Assembly: GCA_014193115.1 (NCBI GenBank) | Contig: BJHQ01000001.1 | Span: 496,001 to 560,000 of the forward strand | Origin: Planctomycetota bacterium | GTDB taxonomy: Bacteria > Planctomycetota > UBA11346 | DNA length: 64,000 bases | Direction of reading: 5' to 3' | Part shown: piece by piece, positions 33,289-42,042 of the stretch | How positions within the stretch are numbered: the stretch's first letter is position 1 | How the letters are laid out: each line of letters begins with the position of its first letter | Translations under genes and position numbers: made by a program | The notes under the pieces: model-generated | Databases searched by the model: none | Told to the model about the DNA's origin: nothing | What the model saw: only the letters and a program-made list of their open reading frames with translations

Positions 33289-34869
33289 ATGCCCAGCCTG
33301 CCCAATCGTCCGCCGACCATCGCCTTCATCGGCGCAGGATCGATCGGATTCACCCGAGGACTGATCAAGGACCTGTGCTCAGTCCCTGAGTTGTCCGGGA
33401 TCGCCTTGCGCCTGATGGACATCGATCCACGCAACCTGGAGATGGTGGCCACCCTGGTCCGCCGCGACCTCGCTGCCAATGGCGTCACTGCGACGATCCT
33501 CCAGACCACCGATCAGGCCGAAGCGGTCACCGGCGCCGACTACGTCATCACCACCTTCCGCATCGGCGGTCTTCCCGCTTTCGCCACCGACATCGACATC
33601 CCGTTGCGCTACGGCGTCGACCAATGCGTCGGAGATACCATCTGCGCCGGCGGCATCATGTACCACCAGCGCAACGCACCGGTGTTCCTGCGACTGTGCG
33701 CCGACATCAAGGCGCTTGCCGCCCCGGGCTGCCTGTTGCTGAATTACGCGAATCCGATGGCGATGAACACCTGGCTGTGCAACGAGATCGGCGGCGTGCG
33801 CACCATCGGCCTGTGCCATGGCGTGCAGGGGGCGCACTGGCAGATCACCGGGGTGATCGAGCGCTGGGCGCGGCAGTCCGGGCTCATCGCGCCTGAGGCC
33901 ACGCTGCATCGCCGCGAGGTCGACGTCGTTGCCGCCGGACTCAATCATCAGACCTGGTTCATCCAAGTCGGCTGGCGCGGCCGCGACATGATCAAGCAGC
34001 TGCCGGAACTGTTTGCGGCCCATCCAGAGTACAGCCGGACCGAAAAAGTGCGGATCGACGTGCTCCGCCGGTTCGGCTATTACAGCACCGAGTCCAACGG
34101 CCATCTCAGCGAATACCTGCCCTGGTACCGCAAACGGCCTGAAGACATCAACCGCTGGATCGATCTGTCGAGCTGGATCAATGGCGAAACGGGGGGCTAT
34201 CTGCGGCTCTGCACCGAGGGCCGCAACTGGTTCGAGCACGACTACCCGCAATGGCTGGCGGCGCCGGCCCCGGTCTTCGATCCCGCCAAGCGCAGCGAAG
34301 AACACGGTTCCTACATCATCGAGGCGCTGGAAACCGGCCGGACCTATCGCGGCCACTTCAACGTGGTCAACCGCGGCCACATCACCAATCTGCCAGACGG
34401 CTGCGTGGTCGAGATTCCCGGCTACGTCGACCGCACTGGCCTGCACAGCCCGACCGTTGGCGCTCTGCCCTTGGGCTGCGCTGCGACCTGCTCCGCCAGC
34501 GTCAGAGTGCAGGAGCTGGCGATGCGCGCCGCAGCCACCGGCGACGCCGATCTGCTCAAGCTCGCCATGCTCCACGATCCACTGGTCGGAGCGGTCTGCG
34601 ATCCGGAAGAGGTCTGGCAGCTCGCCGACGAGATGCTGGTCGCCCAGTCCGCCTGGTTGCCGCAATACGCAGCAGAAATTCCCCAAGCAAAAGCTCGGCT
34701 CGCCGCCCACGAGCGGGCTGGGACGCGGGTGAACCTCCGCGAAACCAAAGGGGCAGCGCGGCAGCACACCCGCAACGTCTCTGAAATGGCTTTGGCCAAG
34801 GCCGAATCCCGGGCCAATGCCGCGGCCGCGGACAAGGGCAAGATGACCCGGAACACAGCTCAGGCCTGA
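33289..34869 (+). CDS. GH4 family alpha-galactosidase/alpha-glucosidase
   Basis: A 526-residue NAD- and Mn-dependent glycosidase that works by transient oxidation at C3. The NAD site is TIAFIGAGSIGFTRGLIKDL, followed by IALRLMDIDPRNLEMV; VGDTICAGGIMYHQRNAPVF, LLNYANPMAMNTWLCNEIGG and the metal/substrate motif TIGLCHGVQGAHWQI follow, then VAAGLNHQTWFIQVGW. CHGVQG is typical of the MelA-like alpha-galactosidase branch. The C-terminal 60 residues are a charged Ala-rich extension. GAGGAG precedes the ATG. Paired with a divergent AraC regulator and, downstream, a sugar ABC operon, it probably hydrolyses imported alpha-glycosides. Confidence 0.92.
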   Translation: MPSLPNRPPTIAFIGAGSIGFTRGLIKDLCSVPELSGIALRLMDIDPRNLEMVATLVRRDLAANGVTATILQTTDQAEAVTGADYVITTFRIGGLPAFATDIDIPLRYGVDQCVGDTICAGGIMYHQRNAPVFLRLCADIKALAAPGCLLLNYANPMAMNTWLCNEIGGVRTIGLCHGVQGAHWQITGVIERWARQSGLIAPEATLHRREVDVVAAGLNHQTWFIQVGWRGRDMIKQLPELFAAHPEYSRTEKVRIDVLRRFGYYSTESNGHLSEYLPWYRKRPEDINRWIDLSSWINGETGGYLRLCTEGRNWFEHDYPQWLAAPAPVFDPAKRSEEHGSYIIEALETGRTYRGHFNVVNRGHITNLPDGCVVEIPGYVDRTGLHSPTVGALPLGCAATCSASVRVQELAMRAAATGDADLLKLAMLHDPLVGAVCDPEEVWQLADEMLVAQSAWLPQYAAEIPQAKARLAAHERAGTRVNLRETKGAARQHTRNVSEMALAKAESRANAAAADKGKMTRNTAQA

Positions 34870-34952
34870 CCGCCAGGTGCGCGGCGTTGCATCGCCGCGC
34901 TGGCCGGGATGGTGCGCGCGCCGCCCGCTGCGTTCCACTACCGGCCACCGCC

Positions 34953-35312
34953 ATGCCCTTCACCGCCCGCGACCTTGAATCCATCCGTCAGGACGTGGCG
35001 GCGTTCGCCGCCGAGCGGGACTGGGACCAGTTCCACAGCGTGCGCAACCTGCTGCTGGCGGTGGTCAGCGAGATCGGCGAGGCCGCCGAGATCGTGCGCT
35101 GGTCCGGGGACCGCGATCCGGCCGTCCCGCCTGATCAGCAGCAGGCCTGGGCCCACGAACTGGCCGATGTGTTCATCTTGCTGATCCGCCTGGCGGATCG
35201 TAGCGGCGTCGATCTGAGCGCGGCTTTTGCCGAGAAATTGGCGATCGCCAGGCAGAAATATCCAGTGGAGCGGTTCCGCGGCTCGAGCCGGAAATACGAC
35301 CAGCAGATCTGA
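34953..35312 (+). CDS. MazG-like nucleotide pyrophosphohydrolase
   Basis: A 119-residue all-alpha NTP pyrophosphatase of the iMazG/RS21-C6 (dCTPase-like) group that cleans up non-canonical or excess nucleotides. Metal-binding acids are in LLAVVSEIGEAAEIVRWSGD (E-x2-E) and AHELADVFILLIRLADRSGV (E-x2-D), preceded by RDWDQFHSVRNL. The C-terminus VERFRGSSRKYDQQI is usual for the family. The ATG at 34953 gives the normal length; an upstream frame to 34887 would translate a GCGCGGCG/CGCCGCGC palindrome. Its position between the glycosidase and the ABC operon appears incidental. Confidence 0.88.
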   Translation: MPFTARDLESIRQDVAAFAAERDWDQFHSVRNLLLAVVSEIGEAAEIVRWSGDRDPAVPPDQQQAWAHELADVFILLIRLADRSGVDLSAAFAEKLAIARQKYPVERFRGSSRKYDQQI

Positions 35313-35364
35313 ACCGTCGCCGCCTGGCGGTTCAATGGCCGGCCCAGAAACCTGTCGATCCGGC

Positions 35365-35392
35365 TTGTAGCCCTGGGGGCCGGTTCTACGGT
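35365..35392 (+). promoter_or_regulatory. Promoter of the sugar ABC transporter operon
   Basis: TTGTAG (35365-35370) and TACGGT (35387-35392) are separated by 16 nt and end 12 nt before the ATG at 35405. No Shine-Dalgarno sequence lies between, so the leader is very short. Confidence 0.45.
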
Positions 35393-35404
35393 CCCGCCGC
35401 AGAC

Positions 35405-37246
35405 ATGGCCCGACCCCGTCTCACCACGCCCGCGGAATGGCCTTGGATCGTCCTGCCCTGCGTGCTGGTGCTGAGCGGTTGGTGGCTGTGGAACCGTTTT
35501 GGCGCCGGGGTCTATCCGCCGGACATCAGCGAACAGGGCCGGTTCTCGGTCATCACCTACGGATCCGACAAGAATCCGGTGCGCCAGTCGCAGCTCGATC
35601 TGTTCAACCGCAGCCACCGCCAGGACGGCGTCCAGGTCCAGCTCATCCCTGGCGGCAGCGACCCGAAGAAGGTCCCGACCACCAGCGCCGGCGGCAACGC
35701 TCCGGATGTGATCGATGTGTTCGCCGTCGAGGAGCTGCGGATGTACGCCCGGAAAGGGATTCTTCGGCCGCTCAATCCGTACCTGAAATCCGTTGGTATC
35801 GACCTTGCGCAGGTGGTCTGGGCCGAGCGCGCCGCCGATTGCCGGCTGGACAATCCCGAGTGGAAGACCGGCGATGATCCGGCCGACCGCTTCATCTATT
35901 ACGCGGTGCCCAACAACCTGGAAATCCCGCTGATCTTCCTCAACCAGACGATGTACCAGCGGGTCCGCGACGATCGCCTTGCCCACGGTCTGGCCATGCC
36001 GCCGGAACCGTGGATCGACTGGACCTGGTGGGATTACGCCGCCCTCGCCCGGTCGCTGCAGCAGCGCACCGCCGCCGGCCAATACCTGGCGTTTGGCGGG
36101 CAGGCGCCGGATTTCGAACTGCTGACCATGCAGATCGGGCTGGCGCAACGCGGCGATGATCCCGCGGCCTTCGCCGCGCTGAGCGATGCCCAGCGCCAAG
36201 ATCTGGGAATCGCCGGACTGAGTTTCGCCGACTGCATCGCGGCCTATCGCAGGAAGGACGACGGCTCGGCTGAGATCTTCCCCAATCGCAGCGCCCTGGC
36301 CCAGGCCTTCCAGTTCCGCCACGATCTGACCAACGCCATCGGCGGAGCGCCCACCGTCACCGACGCCGACCAGATGGCGACCTCCGGCGGATTCTCGTCG
36401 TCGGGGGACATGGGCCGGTTCATCTCCGGCGTGCAGGGCATGCTCACCGTCGGCCGCTGGTACCTCGGGCAGATCCGGGCCAACGTCGCCTTCGATTGGC
36501 GGATGAACCGGATGCCGCGCTGGGTGCCGTATGCCGAATGGGCGCGCTGGCAGGCTGCCGGGATGGGACCGGGCAAGCGCGATGGACCGTGGGGCGATGC
36601 CGATCCCGCCACCCGGCTGCGCGGATACGGCTGCTTCATCGGCGGGCGTCTGAGCGGCCTGTCGTCGAGCTGCCGGCAGCCCGAAAAAGCCTTCTCATTT
36701 CTGCGGTTCCTGATCGAAAACCCCAGCTTCAATCGGGCGTTGGCGATCGAAGACGGCTTCGGCGCCAACGTCGCCATCGCCCGCGATTACCTCGGCCAGG
36801 TCGATCCCGACCGACCCGACGAAGCGGTCTCCCGCCCGCCAGCGGTGGAACTGGCCGCGCTCGATCGGCTGCACCGCCGACCGGTGTGGCCGTGGGACAA
36901 CTTCCGCGATGGCAAACGCAAAGCCGTTCAAGAAGGTCTTGAGCCGACCATCAACGCCGCTGCCAAGCCGCTGCGCGCCGCGACCGGCGCCGAGGCCCGG
37001 CCGGTGGACTATGCCGCCCTCGCACCATACGGCCCGCCGCTGATGCCGACCCATGCCGGGATCGGCGAGGCTGTCTCTGCCAGTTTCGCCGCGAAATTGA
37101 CCCGGCTGGCAAACGAAGGCGAGTTCCAGAACCGCCAGCGGTCATGGCAGTGGCCGAGCTGGCCGACCCTCGCCGCGCTGATGGTGGTGCTTGGTCTGGG
37201 CGGATGGCTGGGTCTGAACGCGCTGGCAGGCAAGGCGAAGCCGTGA
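35405..37246 (+). CDS. Sugar ABC transporter substrate-binding protein anchored at both ends
   Basis: A 613-residue family-1 extracellular solute-binding protein. The binding fold is visible as SEQGRFSVITYGSDKNPVRQ, GGNAPDVIDVFAVEELRMYA, RKGILRPLNPYLKS, NNLEIPLIFLNQTMYQRVRD, WTWWDYAALARSLQQR and QPEKAFSFLRFLIENPSFNR. Instead of a cleavable signal it has an N-terminal membrane segment (WPWIVLPCVLVLSGWWLW, residues 13-30) and a second one at the C-terminus (WPTLAALMVVLGLGGWLGL, about 590-608), so it should be tethered at both ends. Length exceeds the usual 400-450 residues. Its stop overlaps the MalF gene start by 4 nt. Confidence 0.88.
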   Translation: MARPRLTTPAEWPWIVLPCVLVLSGWWLWNRFGAGVYPPDISEQGRFSVITYGSDKNPVRQSQLDLFNRSHRQDGVQVQLIPGGSDPKKVPTTSAGGNAPDVIDVFAVEELRMYARKGILRPLNPYLKSVGIDLAQVVWAERAADCRLDNPEWKTGDDPADRFIYYAVPNNLEIPLIFLNQTMYQRVRDDRLAHGLAMPPEPWIDWTWWDYAALARSLQQRTAAGQYLAFGGQAPDFELLTMQIGLAQRGDDPAAFAALSDAQRQDLGIAGLSFADCIAAYRRKDDGSAEIFPNRSALAQAFQFRHDLTNAIGGAPTVTDADQMATSGGFSSSGDMGRFISGVQGMLTVGRWYLGQIRANVAFDWRMNRMPRWVPYAEWARWQAAGMGPGKRDGPWGDADPATRLRGYGCFIGGRLSGLSSSCRQPEKAFSFLRFLIENPSFNRALAIEDGFGANVAIARDYLGQVDPDRPDEAVSRPPAVELAALDRLHRRPVWPWDNFRDGKRKAVQEGLEPTINAAAKPLRAATGAEARPVDYAALAPYGPPLMPTHAGIGEAVSASFAAKLTRLANEGEFQNRQRSWQWPSWPTLAALMVVLGLGGWLGLNALAGKAKP

Positions 37247-38202
37247 GCGACCCGAAATCGCTGAAGCGCCTGGCCACCGGACTGGCGTTCATCGCCCCGA
37301 ACCTCGCGACCTTCGGCATCTTCACCCTGATCCCGGTGCTGTTCACCCTCGCCTTGGCTTTTTTCGCGTGGGATCCGTTCTCGTCACCGACCCTGGTCGG
37401 CTTCGACAATTTCAACCAGGCCCTGGGCAGCGCCAGTTTCTGGTATTACCTGTTCAACACCGTGATCTTCATGCTCGGCCTGCCGCTGAGCATGGCCGGG
37501 TCGCTGATCCTGGCCCTGGTGTTGTCGCAGAAGCTGCGCGGCACCATCGCCTATCGCACCCTGTATTACCTGCCCACGGTGACCAGCGGCGTCGCGCTGC
37601 TGCTGCTGTGGAAGATGATGTTCAACAAGGACGCGGGCATCATCAATCTGATGATCCTGCCGGTGCTGCGCCTGTGCGGAGTCACCTGCGGCGCCGATGA
37701 CCATCTGATCATCGCCGCCGACATGCCGGATTGGCTGCGCGATTCGTGGACGATCCTCGGGGTGCAGGTGTACCTGGCGAAACCGGCGTTGATCTTCATG
37801 GGGGTGTGGGGCGCCATCGGCGGCGGCACCATGCTGCTGTATTTGGCCGCGGTGTCCGGCGTGCCGCCGGAGTTGTACGAAGCTGCCGAGATCGACGGCG
37901 CGGGGCCGTGGCGGCGGTTCTGGAACATCACCTGGCCGATGATCGCGCCGACCACGTTTTTCGTCATCGTCACCGGGGTGATCGGCGGTCTGCAAGGCGG
38001 CTTCGAGATGGCCTATCTGATGACCGCCGGCGGGCCGGAGGATTCCACCACCACCATCGGCTACCACATCTTCGTCAAAGCCTTCTTCGAGCTGCAATTC
38101 GGCTACGCAGCGGCGGTGTCGGTGATCCTGTTCGCGCTGATCGCCGGGATCACCGCGCTCAATTGGAAATTCGGCTCCAAAGCCGGGAGCTACGGCACAT
38201 GA
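37243..38202 (+). CDS. Carbohydrate ABC transporter permease, MalF/UgpA type
   Basis: A 319-residue inner-membrane permease. Six membrane segments are visible, starting FIAPNLATFGIFTLIPVLFT. The region around TLYYLPTVTSGVALLLLWKM and the EAA coupling loop ELYEAAEIDGAGPWRRFWNI with TWPMIAPTTFFVIVTGVIGG contact the ATPase. TAGGPEDSTTTIGYHIFVKA is family-typical. The start is a GTG (37243) overlapping the binding-protein stop as GTGA; an upstream frame to 37144 was rejected. Unlike its partner permease, this subunit has normal size apart from a roughly 30-residue loop (RLCGVTCGADDHLIIAADMP). Confidence 0.93.
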   Translation: MSDPKSLKRLATGLAFIAPNLATFGIFTLIPVLFTLALAFFAWDPFSSPTLVGFDNFNQALGSASFWYYLFNTVIFMLGLPLSMAGSLILALVLSQKLRGTIAYRTLYYLPTVTSGVALLLLWKMMFNKDAGIINLMILPVLRLCGVTCGADDHLIIAADMPDWLRDSWTILGVQVYLAKPALIFMGVWGAIGGGTMLLYLAAVSGVPPELYEAAEIDGAGPWRRFWNITWPMIAPTTFFVIVTGVIGGLQGGFEMAYLMTAGGPEDSTTTIGYHIFVKAFFELQFGYAAAVSVILFALIAGITALNWKFGSKAGSYGT

Positions 38203-39875
38203 TCCGCGCTTCAGGGAAACGCCGCGGCGAGATGTCTCCGTTCACCGCGTTCTGCTGCCACCTCGGCCTGTGGGTGGTGGGCGTGAGCATGGTGGTGCCG
38301 TTCGGCTGGATGCTGCTGACGTCGTTCAAGAGCGAGGGCGAGGTCTTCCAGAAGCATCTGCTGCCGCGGGCGGTGAGCCTGGGCAGTGATGGCCAGGCCC
38401 TGACCACGGTCGACGGCAAGCCGCTGTTCACCGCTGAGCGCCAGAAGGACGCCCAGGGCATGCCGGTGGTCGGCGCCGATGGCAAATTCGCCTGGAAACC
38501 GGCGGAGCCGCTGCGGGTGCGCACCGGCAATCCGACCATGGATGGCTCCAAAGGCGACCATGCCCGCAGCAAGGACGGCGAATCGCTCTACGACGACCAC
38601 GGTGTGCCGGTGCTCAACGGCATGATCCAGACCGATCCGGCGGTCATTGCCGCGGGTGGCGGCCTGACCCGCTTCCGCGATCCGCGCCAGATCGCCAAGT
38701 ACGCCGAGCCGGTGCTGGTGCCCCGGGAATTCCTCGCCCCTGACAACGAGGCAGCGGCCAAGCGTTATTTCAGCCGGTTCTCCGCCACCTGGGAGGACAC
38801 CGTGCGCGAACGGTGGGGCGGCCGGCTGCCGCTGATGCTGACCGCGGCGATGAAAGATGCGTGGCAGGGCCGCGCCGACAGCGATGCCGCCTTGGAGTTC
38901 CAAGGTGTGAAGCTGATCGATCCCGGAGTCACCGGCCGGGTCGCGGCCTATCCCTTCAAAGAGGTCGGCTGGAACCTGATCGGTGAACCGGTGCGCTATC
39001 TGCGCCGCGGCAACACCATCGTCGATGGCCGCGGGCTGCCGATCCGGTTCCAAGCGCCGTTCCCGGTGTATCGCACCGATGATGATCCCCTCGCTGCCGA
39101 TCCCCGCGGCGGAAAGCTGCTGGTCCGAGTCGGCTCGCCTGACGCCACGCCTGGCACCATCCTCGGCCGCGCGGTGGCGACCACCGACCGGATCCGCCTG
39201 GTCACCGGCAACTACCAGACGGTGCTCAACGATCCCGAGATCAAGATGACGCTGTTCGCGTGGAACAGCTTCTTCGTCTGCATCTGCACCGTCGCCCTGA
39301 AACTGCTGACTTCGTCCTTGGCCGCCTTCGCCTTTTCACGCTTGGAATGGCCAGGTCGCGACCGGATCTTCATCTGCTACCTCGCGACGTTGATGATTCC
39401 CGGCGTGGTTACCGCCATCCCCAACTACCTGATCCTCCAGCAGCTTGGGTGGCTGAACACCTTCTGGGCCTTGATCATTCCGGGGGCGAGCACCGCCTAC
39501 GGCACGTTCATGCTCCGCCAATACATGCTGACCTTGCCCAAATCCCTTGAGGAAGCCGCCCGCATCGACGGCGCCAGCCTGCTCCGGGTGTGGTGGGACA
39601 TCGCGGTGCCGATGACCAAGCCGGCCCTGATCACCTTGGCGATCTTCACCTTCGCCGGCACCTGGCAGTCCTTCAGTTGGCCGCTGATCGTCGCCCCCGA
39701 CGAGTCGGTGCGCCTGCTGCCGGTGGCCCTCCAGCAGTTCTCAGAAGCCCAGAAGACCGCCTACAATCTGCTTATGGCCGGCTCGGTGCTGCTGATGATC
39801 CCGACCCTGCTGCTGTTCCTGGTCGGCCAGAAGTATTTCGTCAGCGGCATCCAGCTCGGCGGGGTAAAAGGATGA
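38199..39875 (+). CDS. Carbohydrate ABC permease, MalG type, with ~300-residue insertion
   Basis: A 558-residue permease, about twice the usual 275. TM1 (CCHLGLWVVGVSMVVPFGWM, residues 19-38) is followed by LLTSFKSEGEVF, as in MalG. About 300 hydrophilic residues then lie on the extracytoplasmic side before TM2 (WNSFFVCICTVALKLLTSS) and the normal core, with the EAA loop SLEEAARIDGASLLRVWWDI and the C-terminal YFVSGIQLGGVKG. The insertion is rich in DG turns (TTVDGKPLFTAERQKDAQGM, VVGADGKFAWKPAEPLRV, NTIVDGRGLPIRFQAPFPVY) and looks beta-rich, possibly a substrate-capturing or scaffold domain. ATG 38199 overlaps the malF stop. Confidence 0.9.
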   Translation: MIRASGKRRGEMSPFTAFCCHLGLWVVGVSMVVPFGWMLLTSFKSEGEVFQKHLLPRAVSLGSDGQALTTVDGKPLFTAERQKDAQGMPVVGADGKFAWKPAEPLRVRTGNPTMDGSKGDHARSKDGESLYDDHGVPVLNGMIQTDPAVIAAGGGLTRFRDPRQIAKYAEPVLVPREFLAPDNEAAAKRYFSRFSATWEDTVRERWGGRLPLMLTAAMKDAWQGRADSDAALEFQGVKLIDPGVTGRVAAYPFKEVGWNLIGEPVRYLRRGNTIVDGRGLPIRFQAPFPVYRTDDDPLAADPRGGKLLVRVGSPDATPGTILGRAVATTDRIRLVTGNYQTVLNDPEIKMTLFAWNSFFVCICTVALKLLTSSLAAFAFSRLEWPGRDRIFICYLATLMIPGVVTAIPNYLILQQLGWLNTFWALIIPGASTAYGTFMLRQYMLTLPKSLEEAARIDGASLLRVWWDIAVPMTKPALITLAIFTFAGTWQSFSWPLIVAPDESVRLLPVALQQFSEAQKTAYNLLMAGSVLLMIPTLLLFLVGQKYFVSGIQLGGVKG

Positions 39876-39990
39876 GTGGCTGGGGCGAGAGCGGCCAGAC
39901 ATCGGCGTCGTCCCCGGGCCTCATCCCAACCACTGTGCTCTACCGCCACCAAGCACCGACCCGATACCAGCTCTTCCGCAAGCTCCCCAC

Positions 39991-40014
39991 GAGCCCCTAG
40001 CCCTCAGCCCCTAG
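39991..40014 (+). repeat. C-rich pre-start tract (instance 6)
   Basis: GAGCCCCTAGCCCTCAGCCC followed by CTAG, 10 nt before the ATG of the MalK-type ATPase gene. It lies within the 149-nt gap that breaks the otherwise overlapping operon. Confidence 0.6.
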
Positions 40015-40024
40015 TCACGACATC

Positions 40025-41167
40025 ATGGCCTCCATCGACATCGATCATCTCGTCAAAGTCTACGACAACGGCTTCAAAGCCGTGAAAAGCATCAGTCTGC
40101 CGATCCGCGACAAGGAGTTCATGGTCCTGGTCGGGCCGTCCGGCTGCGGCAAGACCACCACCCTGCGCATGATCGCCGGGCTTGAGGACATCACCGGCGG
40201 CGAGATCCGGATCGATACCCGGCGGATCAATGAGGTCGAGCCGAAGGACCGGGACATCGCCATGGTGTTCCAGAACTACGCGCTCTATCCGCACATGACG
40301 GTGTTCGAGAACATGGCCTATGCGCTCAAACTGCGGGGCATGAAGCGCGCCGAGATCCAGACCAAGGTCGATGAGACTGCGAAGATGCTCGGGCTGACCG
40401 ATCACCTGCCCAAGCTGCCCAAGCAGCTGTCAGGCGGCCAGCGCCAGCGCGTCGCCCTCGGCCGCGCCATCGTGCGCAAACCCAAGGTCTTCCTGTTCGA
40501 CGAGCCGTTGTCCAACCTGGATGCCAAACTGCGCGGCGAAATGCGCTATGAGCTGAAGACCTTGCAGCAGAAGCTGGCGACCACTGCGGTCTACGTCACC
40601 CACGACCAGATCGAGGCGATGACCCTCGGCGACCGGATCACAGTGATGTCGGCCGGTGAAATCCAGCAGGTCGCGGCGCCGACGGTGATCTACGATTCGC
40701 CCTACAACCGCTTCGTGGCCTCGTTCATCGGCACGCCGGTGATGAATTTCCTCGATGGAACGCTGACCGGCGCCGACCAGCCGGTGTTCAAGCTTCCAGG
40801 CGACGCCGCCATCGCCCTGGCCATGCCCGAACGCCACGAGTTCCCCAGCTTTGCCGGCAAGCCGATCGTGCTCGGCATCCGTCCGGAACAGCTGTCCCAC
40901 GGCGGCTACACCGCCCTGCCCAAGGGCGGATCGACCATCCCGATGCAGGTGACCCTGCTCGAAATCATGGGCGACCACCAGTACGTGTATCTGAAACGCC
41001 CCGGCTTCGAGACTCCGATCGTGATGAAGTGCAACGCCCACCACCGCGCCGCGGTCGGCGAAACCATCCCGATCCACATCGACACCACCATGTCCCACGC
41101 CTTTGAACCCGGCGGCGACCAGGCCCGCAACCTGACCTTGCCCAAGGGCTTCACCCGTCAGGCCTGA
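40025..41167 (+). CDS. Sugar ABC transporter ATPase, MalK/UgpC type
   Basis: A 380-residue ATPase energising the permeases encoded upstream. Walker A is MVLVGPSGCGKTTTLRMIAG, the Q-loop AMVFQNYALYPHMTVFENMA, the ABC signature LSGGQRQRVALGRAIVRKPK, Walker B VFLFDEPLSNLDAKLRGEMR, and the H-switch TTAVYVTHDQIEAMTLGDRI. After residue 235 comes the OB-fold regulatory domain (YDSPYNRFVASFIGTPVMNF, IVLGIRPEQLSHGGYTALPK) typical of MalK and UgpC, which can hold regulatory contacts. A C-rich tract precedes the start; a sugar-isomerase gene follows after 17 nt. Confidence 0.96.
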   Translation: MASIDIDHLVKVYDNGFKAVKSISLPIRDKEFMVLVGPSGCGKTTTLRMIAGLEDITGGEIRIDTRRINEVEPKDRDIAMVFQNYALYPHMTVFENMAYALKLRGMKRAEIQTKVDETAKMLGLTDHLPKLPKQLSGGQRQRVALGRAIVRKPKVFLFDEPLSNLDAKLRGEMRYELKTLQQKLATTAVYVTHDQIEAMTLGDRITVMSAGEIQQVAAPTVIYDSPYNRFVASFIGTPVMNFLDGTLTGADQPVFKLPGDAAIALAMPERHEFPSFAGKPIVLGIRPEQLSHGGYTALPKGGSTIPMQVTLLEIMGDHQYVYLKRPGFETPIVMKCNAHHRAAVGETIPIHIDTTMSHAFEPGGDQARNLTLPKGFTRQA

Positions 41168-41184
41168 CCTGCGACGACCAGCCC

Positions 41185-42042
41185 ATGCCAGCTCAGCGGA
41201 TCGCCTTTTCGACCCTCGGATGCCCGGAATGGCCGTGGGAACGCATCCTGAGCGTGGCTGCCGAAAGCGGCTATGACGGCATCGAACTGCGTGGCATCCA
41301 GCAGGAATTGCGGCTCGATCACTTGGCGCCGTTCCTGCCAGCGAACCGGGCTGCGACCCTGGCCCGCATGGCCGACCTCGGCTTGGCCCTGGCCTGTCTC
41401 GACACCTCGGTGTCCTTCCACGACCCAGACCAAAGCGCTGCGAAGCTCGACGAAGGCCGCATCGCCATCGACTTGGCGGCCAGCTGCGGCTGCCCGGGTA
41501 TCCGGATCTTCGGCGATCAGCTCCCCAAGGGTCAGGATCCTGCCGCTGTGGTCGAACGCGTGGCCGCCGGCGTCGCCGCCCTCAGCCGCCATGCCGACGG
41601 CAGCGGCGTGCAGATCTGGCTGGAAACCCATGGAGATTTCGTCCACGCCCGGCACGTGGTGCCGGTGCTGGAAGCCGCCGTTCCGGGAACCGTCGGCCTG
41701 GTCTGGGATGTCCAGCATACCCGCCGCGGCTATGGCGAGGACCACGTCGCCTGCCTGGATGATCTGTTCGGGTGGATCCGCCATGTCCACGTCAAGGATC
41801 TCGATCCGCCAACCGCTGAGGGCAAACCGGTCCACCGCCTGCCCGGCGAAGGGCTGCTTCCGTTCCCTGCGCTGCTCGCCGACCTGATGCGCCGGGGCTA
41901 TTCCGGCTGGCTGTCGTTCGAGTGGGAAAAACGCTGGCATCCGGCGCTGGAAGATCCCTCCACTGCGCTGCCCCGGGCGGTGGTCAATCTGCGCCGGCTG
42001 CTGGCGGGACAGGGCGTGAGCATAAAAACAGCAGGAAATTAA
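41185..42042 (+). CDS. Sugar phosphate isomerase/epimerase (AP-endonuclease-2 fold)
   Basis: A 285-residue TIM-barrel protein of the xylose-isomerase-like superfamily. The strands RIAFSTLGCPEWPWERILSV, GYDGIELRG, CPGIRIFGDQLPKG, QIWLETHGDFVHA, VGLVWDVQHTRRGYGEDHVA, IRHVHVKDLDPP and GWLSFEWEKRWHPALEDP carry the Glu, Asp, His and Glu metal ligands. It lies at the end of the sugar ABC operon, 17 nt after the ATPase gene, and probably isomerises or epimerises the imported sugar or a derivative; the exact substrate cannot be read. The repeat-rich gap after it contains a possible terminator at 42200-42219. Confidence 0.85.
   Translation: MPAQRIAFSTLGCPEWPWERILSVAAESGYDGIELRGIQQELRLDHLAPFLPANRAATLARMADLGLALACLDTSVSFHDPDQSAAKLDEGRIAIDLAASCGCPGIRIFGDQLPKGQDPAAVVERVAAGVAALSRHADGSGVQIWLETHGDFVHARHVVPVLEAAVPGTVGLVWDVQHTRRGYGEDHVACLDDLFGWIRHVHVKDLDPPTAEGKPVHRLPGEGLLPFPALLADLMRRGYSGWLSFEWEKRWHPALEDPSTALPRAVVNLRRLLAGQGVSIKTAGN

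Noticed and set aside
39872..40000. A 42-codon frame starting with ATGA at the malG stop
   Set aside because: It ends within the C-rich tract, has no recognisable motif and no ribosome-binding site; the overlap alone is weak evidence.
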